Of a DNA stretch of 64,000 nucleotides, positions 41,717 through 54,831 are shown piece by piece. The position numbers were made by a program, and so were the translations under genes. The stretch comes from Desmodesmus armatus (Eukaryota; Chlorophyta; Chlorophyceae; Sphaeropleales; Scenedesmaceae): positions 310,001 to 374,000 of the forward strand of contig VIIQ02000054.1 of assembly GCA_007449985.2 (NCBI GenBank), read 5' to 3'. Each line of letters opens with the position of its first letter. The stretch's first letter is position 1. The notes below the pieces were generated by a model that was given only the letters and a program-made list of their open reading frames with translations, did not search any database and was not told where the DNA came from.

Positions 41717-44700
41717 TCACGCCTGCATCTCCACATCTGCTGCTTGCTCAGTGCCGCCATCAACAGCATTCAGCAGCCGCTGTGCATGCTGTGCTGCCTC
41801 CTCCCACTCTGTCTGCTCTGCGACACCCTGCAGGCATAGGAAGCACCAGTAGCAGTACCACACCGAGTATGCGGTCAGTCACCCGGGCGCTCTTTGGAGC
41901 ACAGGCACAAAGCAGACGACGCATAGCAGCTAGTCTGCAGGCGTTCCATGCGAGCATACTGTTGAAAAGGGCACAAGCATGCAAGTTCAATCTCCCATAG
42001 TATGGGGAAGTGCGTGTGGCGCCATGTCTGGGTTCCCCCAAAGTAGTGTTGCACCCACAGTGTCAGCGTCTGGGTGGTTGGTGAGGAATGAAGTCATGGG
42101 TCCCATACCTTCATTCCTTACCAACAGCCCAGACGCTGACACTGTGGGTGCCACACTGGGGTAACCCAGACATGGCGCCACAAGCAATTCCCCAACCCAC
42201 CCACCCACCCACCCACCCATCCACACACATACCTAGCCCAAACCCAGCTTTAGGCCCAAGGCCGCCAACCCAGAATGTCCTCAAGGAGCATCCTCTCACC
42301 TCACCCACACAGACAGCACCTCCTCCTCGCCCCCACCCCCTGCCACCCATGATTCTGTTGACGTTGTCACCATCTTGCCGTCAGCCACACCCACCTGCAG
42401 CACATCCCTGAGTGAGCAGTGCTCCTGCTGCACCACCTCGTCAAACAGCTGAGCCAGCCGCACCGGCAGCGCCCCACCCTCCTGCTGCTGGCTGGCCGCC
42501 TGGTCTGCCACAAAGGCTGACAGCACATCGCACAGGGCCATGCAGCGGCTCAGCAGGTCCCTGTCGGCACTGCCATCCTCAGCCAAACCAGGCTTCGGCC
42601 TGCGCAGCACAGCACAGCATAGCACAGCACGTTCAGCCTGAGATTGGTGTCACAGCTCAAACACACACACAGAGCTCAACTTACTGATATCGTAAGTCAA
42701 CAAATCCCAGTTTGCAAGGGTGCAAGTCAACCTCTAGCAAAAAAGGACTGGTGCGACGCGCTGCATCCCCAGTGCACTCTGGGCCCATCCAGTCCACCCA
42801 GCACCTGGCGCCATGATAATGCAAGAAGAACACCAGCAGCATGCAACTGATCTGAGTCTGCCACACCATGGTCTTGACCCAGACGTCTTTTCAAAAAAGC
42901 TATCACCCCGCTCTTGCCTACCTGTTGATGGTGACGGTCAGCAGGGCTGCCACTCCCTCCAGTGCGTTGCAGGTCTCCTCCGTGCCGGACTGCAGGGGCT
43001 TCAGTGCTGAGCCCCAGGGCAGCGCCCAGCTCCTGAAGGTGGGGTCAGACAGCAGGGCCGACAGCACCAGCAGGCACCACTTGCGGATGGCCTGCGCAGC
43101 ACAGCACATCGCAGCATGACAGAGCACAAGGAAGAGATGAGGGTGAGGAGGGTGCAAGTGGCAACCAGGGAGTGGTGCTGAATATGTGTGTATGTGTGCG
43201 TGTGTATGATACGCTGTGCACAAAAAGAAAGATCTACATCATTTGCCAGGTGTATGCATGCCATGCATTGCCTGGCCACCACACTCATTACATGCAGTTG
43301 CTGGCCGCCTCATCTGCTGGGTGGTAGACACACACGCATGCTCCCCTGCAACATCTGTCCACACATCTTTTGAATTCTTATGACGGCATGTCTCTCTGAT
43401 TGCAAGTAATGTGTCTGCATATGCCAGCTGGATAACAGAAGCTGCATGCTCACCCAGGAGTTGTCTCTGCCGCCCCTGCCTGCCACGTTTCTGAACAGGC
43501 CGCCCGCCAGCCGATCGTTCAGCACAGCTTGCTGCATGCTACTGGGTCAATCAGCATGGCGTAATGGGCAATCAGGGCGTAGCACACCCGGCTTATGTTC
43601 TCACTGGAGGCAGCAGCAGGCAGGCAGGGCAAACAGGTGAACAGGCAGACGCTGCACAGTTGCAGTACACTGCAGCACGATAACACAATACAGCACAGTA
43701 CCAGTAACGAAGACTCAAACGCATCCTCAGCACATATGACACGAGGTGCCTGCCAAGATCCTGGCTCTAGAGCCATGCCAGCATGAGATCTGCAGCCACC
43801 AACACACAACAGTACATACGACAGCACGGCTCACACTGCCAGTATGGCGATTGCTGTCTTGAAGCATCATGTATGCAGTGCTGTCTTGACAGCGCACATA
43901 CCTGCGCACAGAGACGCGCAGCACGCCCCGCCAGTTGCCCACAGATGCCACCTTCAGCCGCAGCTGGGCAGCAGCGGCAGCACTCACAGCGCTGCACTCC
44001 TGCAGTTGGGGGAGCCGCCCGGCAGCAGCCGGCGGCGATAGGCCACCTACAAACGAAAGCAACAGCCACGAAGACACCACTACGCATGAGTGCTGAACAT
44101 ACTGTGCAACTTCAATTGCACGAGGGCATGGGCACGAGAGCAGAAACAGCAATGCCTGGAAGGCCTGGCAAACCCTATGACAGCAGAAGTCCTCGCATGT
44201 TCACAACGGCATCAGCACCCAACTTTGCCAGAATCACCAGCAGCCCTGCAAGCTCTGTGCACAGCCCATCCCTCGCTCACCATCAGCAGCGATGATACAG
44301 CCCGAGCCGCATTGTTTGCCAGCTTTTCCGCCTCCTCAGCAGCAGCAGGCCCCAGCCCTGCCTGCCCCGCGCCTTCTTCGCCCGTCCAAGCATTTCTCAG
44401 GGTTCAGGCACAGCAGCAAGTTGTCCAGCAGGTGCGGTTCAGCACACAGCTCCTCATACGTAGCACCCACAGGTGCTGAGCGAGGGCTGGCACTGGGACT
44501 GGGGCTGGCAGATGCTGCTGCTGTAAGGTCCGACCTAATCGGTGACGGGCTTGGGCCACTGTGTGCTGCCCCTGCCCCTGCCCCTGCAGCGGCTGCTGCA
44601 GCGACCGCAGGTGATGCCGTCCCTGCCCTGCCAGTAGGACCCTGCTGCTGCAGGCGAGCAGGAGTGCTGCTGCCGCCACCGTCCTGCTGCTGCTGTTGCT

Positions 44701-45903
44701 GCTGCTGCTGCAACACCTCCTGCTCCTGCCGCACCAAGCTGTGCACTGTGTTGCTGATGCAGCGCGCACAGGCTGACCGCATGGCCAGGGACTGCATGTG
44801 GCTGCCCAGGGTCTTGACCATGGCAGACAACATCACCTGACAGCAGCATTTCCCCGCAGCACCAGAAGAGCAAAGCACAGCACGGCACAACATGTCAAAC
44901 ACAGCATGACACACTGAGCAAGCACGGCAGCAGCTGCCTATGAATCCTCCTAATGTCTAACTACTTGCTTGCTGGTACAACTTCTCTTCACACGGAAGTG
45001 TACTAGACAACCATCCTTTGTCGCCTGCAGCAGCAGCACCGGAACAGTTCCCCGGCGCCCACCCTGTGGCTCCAGCAGCTACCCCCGCTTTGCGCGCACC
45101 TGTGGCATGGTCCGCACTGCGTCTGACAAGTGGCCCTCATCAAAGACCTCGAAGGCAGCCGCAATGTCCGACTCCGACGGCTCACGGACGGCAACGACCC
45201 AGTGCGCCTGCAGCAACAGTCGCGGCGCGGCAGCAGCAGCAATGGCAGCAGCAGAGCAGTGGGGTGCGGGGTAGCACAGCCTGACAAGCAACACTAGCTG
45301 GGAGCTGTCTGTGCAGTTGCTGTTTCAATATGGGTGCATGACAAGATACTGAGACTGGCAGCATGAAAATGCTGCAAATGGCATCCTCTATTCACAACAG
45401 GAAGTATCTGCAAGCAGACACCCCTCAGTCAGCATGCCCCAACTTCCACCTGCAACACTCACCAGCTGCTTCCAGAAAAGGCTCCCAGCTGCTGCACCGC
45501 TCTCTGGCACCTGAGGCGGACTGATGCTGCTACTGTTGCTGCTGCCGCCTGCTCCTCCTGCATTGCTGGGCCCTGCTCCGGCCCCTAACCTGCTGGGTCT
45601 GTGCCCACCAGCACCCCCACCCCCACCAGCAGCACCCCACCAGGTGACAGGCTGGCGACTGAGCCACCCAGCAACCCTCCCTGGCTGCCACCTGCCTGTG
45701 TGGCACCCACCCCTCCCCGCTCCTGCTGCTGCCGCTGCTGCTGCCGCCGAATATCGCAGATATGTCCTGACGCCCAGGCTGCTTCTGCTGCTGTGGCTGC
45801 TGCTGCGCTTCGCCAGCTGGCTCGTCAGCTCCAGCCATCCCTGCTGCTGCCGCTGCGGGTGGGTCTGCTGCTGCTTCTGCTGCGTCAATTGCATCTGCCT
45901 CAT
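41717..45903 (-). CDS. Unrecognised helical protein, possibly C-terminal extension of CAF-1 subunit
   Basis: I do not recognise the family. Exons on the minus strand: 45463 up to about 45903 (or continuous with CAF-1), 45100-45207, 44281-44836, 43902-44046, 43454-43603, 42922-43091, 42395-42599, 41883-41958, 41717-41817. Splice phases agree once three one-base G/C-run shifts are allowed (about 43544, 44008 and 44381). Distinct segments are HWVVAVREPSESDIAAAFEV, VMLSAMVKTLGSHMQSLAMR, WAIRKWCLLVLSALLSDPTF and YARMERLQTSCYASSALCLC; they look like stacked amphipathic helices, as in HEAT-type proteins. A Gln/Ala/Pro-rich linker splits the third exon. The tail is acidic and ends DVEMQA. If separate, the start could be ATG 45903; if not, it continues the CAF-1 frame through a G-rich stretch at 45550-45750. 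Confidence 0.6.
42004..42193. repeat. 190-bp near-perfect inverted repeat (foldback element or hairpin RNA)
   Basis: The left arm 42004-42098 and right arm 42101-42193 are reverse complements over about 93 bp with few mismatches and one small indel, folding around GAATGAAG / CTTCATTC. It lies in the intron between two exons of the helical protein gene. A foldback MITE or a long hairpin small-RNA precursor are both possible. Confidence 0.85.
42195..42219. repeat. (CCCA)n microsatellite
   Basis: Six ACCC units directly next to the 190-bp inverted repeat. Confidence 0.8.
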
Positions 45904-48900
45904 GCACCGCGTTCAAGCTGTTCAGACGGAACGGCACCGGGCTGTGCCGCCCCTTGCTGGGTCTGTCCTCAGCGGCAACATCAGACGGGGGTGTCAGCAT
46001 GGGCAGTGCCCCACTGCGCTCCACACCCGCACCTGCACCTGCTCCTCCACTACCATTACCATCACCAACACCAGCAGCAGCGCCATCAACCCCGCCTGCT
46101 TCAGCAGCTCCCTGCAGCTCTGAGAGGTGCAGGGAGGGCACGCCAGGCAGCTTGTGCTTGGGTGTGCTGGGCGGCGTCCCCTGCTGCTGTTCCTGCTGCT
46201 GCTGCTGCTGTGGCTTGGGTTCCTTTGCTGCACTGAAGAAGCGTGCAATGCCGCCTGACAGGGGAGTGGGCTTCTGCTTCTTGGCTGGGGGGCAGGAAGA
46301 CGTGTCAATGGCAGCTTCACTGCCTCACCAGCCTTGCTGACACCATCCTCACCCTCCTGCTGCTGCTGCTGCTGCTCGTGCGCAGCATCTGCTGCAGGTC
46401 GCTTCAGGGCTCCATTGTTGCCCCTGCTGTTGTGGGGGCTGCACCAGTCGTACCTCTGCTGGTGCTGCTGGCTGGTCTGCCTGCTGCTGCTGGTGCATGC
46501 CTGCTGGCTGCACTGCCGCACCAGCAGCTGCTGGCACGCCATCCACCTGCATGGCGTCATCACCCCCACCCCCCTCAGCAGCCACCCCTGCTGCTGCTCC
46601 AGCGGCATCTCCTGCCGCAGCTCCCTCCACCCCTGCTGCTGCCGCCGCCACTGCTGCAGTCCCTCCCACCATATCCTTATCCCCACCCTGCTGCTGGTTC
46701 TGCTGCTGCAGGGCCTGCAGGACCTCCGGCTTGACAGTATACAGCGGTGCCTTCGACAACATCCTCATTGTGCTGATCTCTTTTATCTTGTCCCTCACTC
46801 GAGCCTTAGCAACCTTCACACCCGCATCCGCCTGCTGCTGCACAAACTGCTTCACCAGCTGGTCCAACGACGCCTTGCTGTTGTGCACCAGCGCAACCAG
46901 CGCCGGCAGCAGCGCGTCCGCAAACACGCTCGGAGGCCGCCCCCGGCCACCGGACGCGCCTGCAACACCCGCACCCTCAGCTCTTGCTGCCGCACCTCCT
47001 GCTGCTGCTGCAGCATCTGGGCTGCTGCCATCAGCAGCAGCTACTGCTGCCGAGGAGGGGCGCGTGCTGCCAGCAGCGGCGGCAGCTGCTGCGGCGGCTG
47101 CAGCGGCAGCAGCAACAGTGCTGCCAAAGATGTGCGGCAGGTCTGCGGGTGTGGGTGGGGCGCAGGTGACGTCTGTGCGCATCACCTTGGCCCTCAGGCA
47201 GGTCAGGATGGAAGGAGGTAGCTCTGCAGGTGGGGGTGGCAGCACAGAAGGCAACTTATTCAGGGATGGAGGCTGATGCAAAACCAATATGACAGCCTGC
47301 AAGCCCTTGTGCTGCACCCCTGCCTCAACTGCTTTCCCCTTACCTTTTCCCCACCCAAACCTCACCACGACCCCCGCGTAGATGATTCTGACCAGGCGCA
47401 CCTCAACACAACCCTGACGTCCAAATTGAAACCAAAGCATCCGCACAGGTACACCAGGAACACAGCCAAACCTGCCCAGCCTGCTAGCTGATGGTACTCA
47501 CGTGTTGTTGGCTCCCACTGCATCTCAGGGCAGTTGTTGACCAGCAGCACATGGCGTCCCTTGCTGCGTGCATGGTCCAGCACAGCCTCAAGGTGGGCCA
47601 GGGCGGTGGCACTGCTGTCATTGCTGCCAGCAGCACCACCACAGCCGCCACCACCCGCTGCTGCCGCTGCTGCTGCAGCAGCAAGCTGTGAGCCCGTGCA
47701 GCCTGCAGCAAACGTTGCAGCATGATGAACGCAGGAGGTGTCATGTGTTGGTGGCAGGGGACGCACCCACTTGACCAACCACCAGCCTTGCCGCACTTCT
47801 GAAACAGTACTATGCTGCAAACGTCGAACACGATGGTAAATGACCTGGAAGCATGCTGCCCATGAAGCAACTTCAACCCCAAGCTTTTTCAAGTGTCACC
47901 ATCACCATTATGTCACTCCACATGCCTTCCTCTCAAAGACCCAGCCTCATCACCTGCCCCGATCAACCTCAACAGCAGCTCACCTAGTGGTTCGTCCTCG
48001 TCCCTCATCAGTCCCTCGTCGTCTGACAGGTACCCATCTCCCACCACGAAGCCCTCCTCGTCATCCTCACCCTCCTCAGCACCCTCCTCATCACCATCCT
48101 CATCAGCCTGGCAGAGTGACAGAGTGATAGCGTGGACCAGCAAAAACACATGGCAGCAGTGACAATGTGCTTTGCTGCACTGTGCGGGGCAGTGCTGTGG
48201 TGACAGTGTATCGAGGCTAGACATCATGCAGTGCGCAGTGTGAGGTCGGAATGAGGCCAATAGCGGTCATGCTGTGCTGTGCTGCACTGTGGCATGCTGT
48301 CAGTGGAACCCACCGACAGGCTCTCCCCCTCTGGCTCCTCCTCCCAGTCCTGGTCACTCATCTCCTCATAGTCCAGCTGGAGGTCCTTGCCCAACGGACG
48401 GCGACCAGACACAGCGGCACTACACACACAGACACATCAAGCATGGCATCTGCGTGCTTGCATAATGTAGCCTGGGGTGCGCTGCTGCAATAACATGGAC
48501 AAGAACACTTCACTCTCCGAAAACGTACTGCGTCCGCTGATTATTCAATTCATAATGCAGCGATGCATAGATATCCTCGAACCCACCTGCTGCTGCGCGG
48601 CACGCTGCCGTAGAAGGGTGGCCTCACGCTGTCGTGGTGCTTGATGAGCTTGCGCCGCCAGCAGCGCAGCCTGTTGATGTCCACACCCTCCCCGTACAGT
48701 GCAGCAGCAGCACGCTCCACGTGGCGGGGGTCACTGAGAGACACACCCGGCCGCAGCGCCAGCTGGGAGGCATGCCTGAGGCCACCGGCAGCAACAATGC
48801 ATGAGCAGTAGCAGCCAGTCAGCGGTGCCATGCATCCGTTGGCCACATCATGCAAGTGATGTTCGGGGGGCTGCTACTGTTGCTGCTGCAAGCAGCTTCA

Positions 48901-51900
48901 GGCGTCCAGTACAGCCAAAAGCAGGTCGCACACATGAACTGAACATGAGCCCAGAGCATAGTGTGCACCACTGCATGCCTGAACAGCTTGCCTCTCCCCT
49001 AAGCCCGCCACAGCTGCTGCCTGTACGTGCAGATGTTTTCGCAGGTTGGAGATGTGCATCATGATCTAGCCAGCACCCACTCATCTCCTTGTAATTAGGC
49101 GCGCTTGACTGGTGGGATCATCTCAGCCCCTGGACAGAAGGCTTGCGCATCACCTTCTATCTGTACGTGTAGCCAGCCAAAGGCGTTCAGCCCCCCTGTT
49201 GAGAAAGGACCCACTCACCCCACACTCTGTTGTGATGCCTGCGCAGGCTCCTCCAGTGCTGCTTGGTTGCTGCCAGCAGCTCAGCTGTGTGTGCACAGCA
49301 GCACTGGTGTCACAGCGCTGGAGAAGTAGGGCAGCTGCTGTTCAAGGGCCTCAGCCTCATTCAGCTGCAGCACAAGGGGAGACATGGCCAGTGCATGCAA
49401 CTGTCAGGCAACGAACATACAATGCGATGTGCCAACCTGCCATCCTGTTGGCACGTCAGCAAGCGCCGCACCCTGGTCGTAGTGGTGGCAGCAGTCTATC
49501 CGCCAAGGTCAGCCAAGGTCACCTGGAGTCAACAACGAAGCTGCATGCAGGCTAAACATGCTTCCAAATACGATCGTATTTGTTCAATGTTCCCGTTGCC
49601 CTCACCGCCCACCTGCTGCTGTGTGGGTCCCACCACAGGCGTCCACAGCCTGGCCGCCTCCTTGGACTGCTCCTTGTGGTGGCTGCCACCATCCATCTGG
49701 CTGCCTGGCCTGGCTGGTTTCACCACCACTGGGGGTGGGCGGCCGCTGGGCAGGCAAGCCAAAGAACGTCTGCAAAAGCACACATACACACACTATGTAT
49801 GTTACGGTGTTCCTGGGAGCACAGGACAGCGAGACGACAGACAATGTGCAGCGATGCATCCTGGCTGTGACGCACCCACAAAAGGACTGCTTCAACAAAC
49901 GGCAAATGTTGAACAAGCTGTGGCCGACGCTGCTCCAGACTGATGCGCAGCTGTTCAAAGTAGCACTTCAACAGTGCTTGCATTGGCGTACCTTGAATAC
50001 GTTCTGTGCCTTGTGCAGCCCAGTGGTGCTCCCAAAGCCAGCCTTTGCAGCCTCAGCCTTCTCCTTCCTCCTTGCCGCCTCTGCCGCCTTCTTCTCAGCT
50101 TCCACTGCCTTCTCTCGCCGCTTGGCCTCACGCTGCAAAACACAAGGGCAGTGCGCAGCAATGGAGAGTCACAAACATCGCATTCAGAGTCACTCAAGAC
50201 TGGTGCCAGCCAACCACAGGCTCACAAAGAGCACAGTGCACGGCATTGAGCCAGTATACATACCGCACAACAACCTCCAAACAGTACGGGCAGCCAACGC
50301 TTTGATTCATTCTGGTGTTCAGACGTAGTCAAGCATACTGGTGCTGGCCCTGCATTGCCGAGTAGCGTGCTGTGCTGCAGTGTGCTGTGACATGGTGTGG
50401 CAATGGTGTGATGTGCTTATCATGGTGGTGATCACCTCTGCGTCCTTTCTGCCTTGATTTTGGCCTTCTCTGCTGCCTCTGCTGCTTTGGCCGCCTCCTT
50501 TGCCACCCGCTCCTCCTCCTTGGCAGCCCGCTCAGCCTCTGTTGCCTTCGCCTTCTCAGCCTGAACATAGACAGCAGCATGCACGCATATGAACTCCACA
50601 AGTGCGAGGCGAGATAACAACAGCCCTTGGGATCTGCTGCAACCACGCGACGCTGCGCCACGCACAGTACGCTGACACAGCGGCACAACCACCAATGCAC
50701 ACCCGAGCTGTGTGAGGAGGCTGGCATCCTGGCCAAGACCCAATACTGCAGCAGCTGCCCATTTCCTTGTTGTGCAGAAGCACACTCCACATGGCAGGTC
50801 ACGAGCACACACAAGACACACCGGTTACCCCACGCAGGCACCAAACAGGCAGGCACCACTACACTCAGTCAAGCAAAAACACAGCAGGCAGGAAAAAACA
50901 AGTAACCGTACCTTTGCTTGTGCAGCCTGTTCCTCCATTGCCGCCTTCTCCAGTCTGCTGACCGCCTGCTTTGCCTTGAAGCTGCTGGAGTGCTGCTCTG
51001 CTGCCTCCACTGCTGCCTGCAGCTGAGCATGCAGGGCCGTCAGGGGGGACGTCTTGCCCAGCTTGCCTGCTGCCCGTGCAATCTTGGCCTCTGCTGTCTT
51101 GGTGGGCTTGCTCATGGCCTGCACCAGCTGCACAAAGGCTGATGCTGCCTTGAGGCGGTCCAGCACCTGCACAGCCACACCGTGTGACAGAAAATGATGA
51201 TAACTTTGACAGGTGTCACAGGCTGTGCAGTGTTACAGGGCCACACGCACACCACACAGCAAATGGTGCAGAAGGGCCTGGTGCAACAGATGGGATGGAC
51301 GGACTGTCCAGCACTGCAGGCTGCTGTAGCGTTTGCTGGGGCGCAACAGGCAGCAATGTGGCTAAACCATAAACCACACACCAACAGACTTGCATCAAGC
51401 TTGATGCAGCATACAGATCCGTTGCCAGTCTTGACTGCACTTGGTATGCGTGTAGGCCTGACACACCTGTGGTGGTTTGATGCGGGGGCCCCTACCTGCT
51501 TCCTGTGCTTGCGCACTGCGTCTGCATGCTGCTTAGCAGCCTTGGGCAGTCCTGTCAAGGTGCGCAGCTCCCAGCACCAGTGGAAGGAGGCAGTGGCATC
51601 CTCCAGGGCATCCACATCAGCCAGGGCACCTGCACAAGATGCAACATATGCAGACGCGGGGGGATGTTGACGAACAGCACATACACACTCTAGTAGTAGC
51701 AGCTGTGGGGGATCAGCGCAGGCTTGCAAAGCCAGCTGACTTGCGTACATCACAACTTTCCAACATAAGGACGGGCACTGCTGCTACTGCCACACGCTGC
51801 GCCACCAGACACACATGCAACGCGGCCTGCCCTTGCCAACTCACCACTCTGCAGTCCATAGCTCTTCCTGCAGGCCACCTCCTGGATGAGGTTGCGCACC

Positions 51901-53783
51901 ACAAGGGCACTCGGCCCATTGCTGCTGCCACCGCTGCCCCCATCCGCAGGAGCTGCAGGTGTGGCTTGTGCTGCCGGCCCTGCCGCCGCTGATGCATCCT
52001 GCGTGCCAGCTGGTTCTGAGGCTGCTTGTGAGGGCCCCCTGCTGCTGCAGCAGCTGCTTTGTTGGCTTGGCTGCCGCTGCCTCCGCTGCTGCTGCTGAGG
52101 GTCTTGCTGATCAGCTCTGCCAACTGTGTGAGGGGCAGCTGCTGGCCCTCAGCCAGCAGAGACACCTGCAGCACCCACCACACAGACACCAGCAACACAT
52201 ATGCACACCACCAAAGTCACAATTGCCTTGAGCTACAGCACAGTATGCAAGACCATCCTTGATGGGGTGTTGAGTAGTGTACAAAAGCAAGTCAGCTCAA
52301 CCCTTTGTCAAGTGTGTGGACGGTGTCTGTGAGGGCACCTGCCTGCATCTGTTCAGGCCCTGGCAGGGTTTGCTCCTGCACCCTCACATTGGGCATGCAC
52401 ACCATAGCCGATGCAATTCCTGGAACAACCACTGACACACACAATCCGACACACAAAGTGATCGGAACCAAACAGCCTCTTTGTTCAGCGCACTCGCCCA
52501 CTCCCACCTTTTGCTTGAGGTCCAGCTGTTTCTTGCCCTCACAACAAAGGTGGCCTGAGAGGTCCGGCTGCACATCCAGCTCTGTCTCCAGCAGGGGGAT
52601 CTCCTGTAACACAAGGACATAGCTTGGATATGAGTTTGAAGCCCGCACAAAGATGCCAGCAGAATCTTGCTCAAGAGCGATGCCTAGGAACTGTAAGTAG
52701 TGCCACAGCTGGAGCATGCCGGGGCCACCGTCAGCGGCCTTGCAACTGCATGCATGCATGCTGCTTGCTGCTGGTGTCATGGCTCATGTTATGGGCCAGA
52801 AGCAGGGCTGTGTGGCTGATTAACCACCTGCTGGCAGGTCTCCAACAGCTGTTGCTGCTGCTCAGGAGTCAGCAGCGTCTCTGCAGCTGCCTTGCCACCG
52901 GTGGACTTCATCGCACTGGGTGCTGCTGCTCCGCCTGCAGCTGCTGTCAGCGGCCCTGCAGGCGTCGCAGGCTCCTGCTGTGCTGCTGCTGTTGCTGGAG
53001 CTGCTGCTGGTGCTGGTGTTGCCGCTGCAGCTGGTGCTGGAGCTGCTGCTGCATCCTGGGTAGCTGGGGAGGCTGGCCTGCTGCTTGGCAGTGAGTGCAA
53101 GGCGGCATGCTCGGCACCACCATCCACCTCCATGGCATCATCATGTAGCTGCTGCTCTGGCTCGCGCCTGTCCTGCTGCTGCAGTGGCTGCAATGACTGC
53201 ACCTGCCCCTGGTCGTTGATCGCAGCAGCCACGCCAGCTGCTGATGTGTAGTTTTGCGGCAGAGATGCTGCTGCTGCGGCTGCAGGGGTGCTGTCGTCAT
53301 CGTCATCACACAGATCTATCGGCTCCTGGACATCCTGCTGTGTGTGCTGCTTCTTAGCTGGGGGTGGGGCCTGGGGCAACTGCGCGCTGCCACGCTTGTT
53401 GGTGCACTCTGATAACGGCCCACCTGACCCTCCCGCCTGTACCAAGGAGGCAGCATGCTAATGTTGTTCAGGGAGCATTTGGAGAGTGTCATGAGGACCA
53501 TATCTGGGAAACACCATGATGCAGCAACCGCATCACTGACCACCACCATACTGGAAGAATAGCTGTGTGGTCACGCTGTGCTGTGCATGCAGCAGACCAG
53601 ACCCGCAGCAGACATGCAGCTCACCTTATCCACATCCCTATCACAGTCAGGTAGTGTGTCATTAGCAACTTGTTCTAGCTGCTTCTGATCTGCTTGTTTG
53701 CTTCGCTCTGCAGCAGCTGGGGGTTTGTTTGTGTGGGGCTTGTCAGCCTTGGTCTGGCGCTGGAAAAATGCCTCTATCTTCAT
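45530..53783 (-). CDS. FAS1: Chromatin assembly factor 1 large subunit (FAS1/p150-like)
   Basis: Histone H3-H4 chaperone subunit that acts behind the replication fork with PCNA. Main exons: 53625-53783, 52828-53436, 52508-52603, 51845-52165, 51496-51629, 50912-51166, 50436-50560, 49992-50132, 49613-49769, about 49219-49364, 48587-48775, 48314-48419, 47984-48107, 47502-47702, then about 47293 leftwards. The start MKIEAFFQRQTK is PIP-box-like. EPIDLCDDDDD resembles a SUMO-interacting motif. The KER-type charged helix is split over exons (AEKAKATEAERAAKEEERVA; REAKRREKAVEAEKKAAEAA). HHDSVRPPFYGSVPRSS, GKDLQLDYEEMSDQDWEEEP and the acidic GDEEGAEEGEDDEEGF match the CAF-1 p150 core. The winged-helix domain is LPALVALVHNSKASLDQLVK through LYTVKPEVLQAL. 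A second FF motif (SGGIARFFSAAK) lies C-terminally. Several one-base G/C-run shifts (about 52037, 49735, 46422, 46325) and an unresolved exon at 52340-52430 remain. The C-terminal limit is uncertain. Confidence 0.85.
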
Positions 53784-54831
53784 TGCTGTGATGTTACACT
53801 GAGTGTTAGCAAGCCAAGGTCCCTGGAGGGCCCGTTCTGCTCATCCCCTCATCTCAGCATCAGCACAGTTCAAACAGGTTCGAACGACAGCCTTGGATGA
53901 AGCGGTGCACCTCAGCGGCACGCACTTTGAAGCGGACTACGTAAGACAGACAACGAGGAGTCGATCAGCGCGCAGTGCTCTTACTCAACAGCCCTCAACC
54001 CTGCAGTTCAAACGGGTTCATCTGGATATACGCGGCACACCGACAATTGCAGCTGTTTGAGAGATTGTGCAGGTTGCTGACACCAATGAGAACCGGTGAA
54101 AGACGCTCATGCCATACGTCAGGACAGCCCGCCTAGATCCCCACAGCTAGCAACCACCCCTGGCTTGGGGGGTCGGTCATAGGCATGGTCGTTGGCTTGG
54201 TCACAGGACTTTCACTCGCAACACATTTTCAAGACATGCACACATGGCATGGGCGCAACTCACACATTACACAGACCATAACTGGCTCAGGCCGCGGCTC
54301 AGCCTGGGCTGATGATAAAAACAGCTCAGTGTACACCCAAGCTCAGGCTCGAGCCAGGCAAGGCAACTCTGGTACTTGTTACTTTGCACACCATCAACAA
54401 GCAGGGGCGTCAACCTGTCAACATCTACACATTCTGCTGTCAACTCTACTGTACAACTCTTCATCACAGTGCCACAACTGCGCCGCAAACCGCGGTTGCA
54501 ACCAGCAACCTGACCTGCACAAGACAAGTCCAAGGAATGTTGACACGTTGCTTCACCGATGCCACACACAGCCCACTGCTGATGCCTTCAGTCAGCACTC
54601 CTGACCGAGGCTGCAAGCAAAGCAGCATGCATGACAGCGATTGGATAGCATTTGCACCCTGTCTGTCGGCCGGTGGCTGCCAGGTTCATTCAGCTCCAGA
54701 CAGCAAGTGATCTGATATACAACATGGGGCAGAACCAGCCTGAAGGACCCTTCCCCAGCACCTGGTGCACACGGCGTCACTCGGCCACTGCGCTGCAGGC
54801 CATCAGGTTTCTGCTGAACACGGTGTGCCGC
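53784..54831. other. Intergenic region upstream of CAF-1 gene
   Basis: About 1 kb between the CAF-1 start and the F-box protein stop on the same strand; it should contain the CAF-1 promoter. No gene, tRNA or repeat recognised. Confidence 0.5.

Noticed and set aside
46334..47276. Long plus-strand frames over the CAF-1 gene, rich in Leu, Cys or Ala
   Set aside because: Shadows of CAG/GCN repeats on the opposite strand; the minus-strand frame carries the CAF-1 winged helix.
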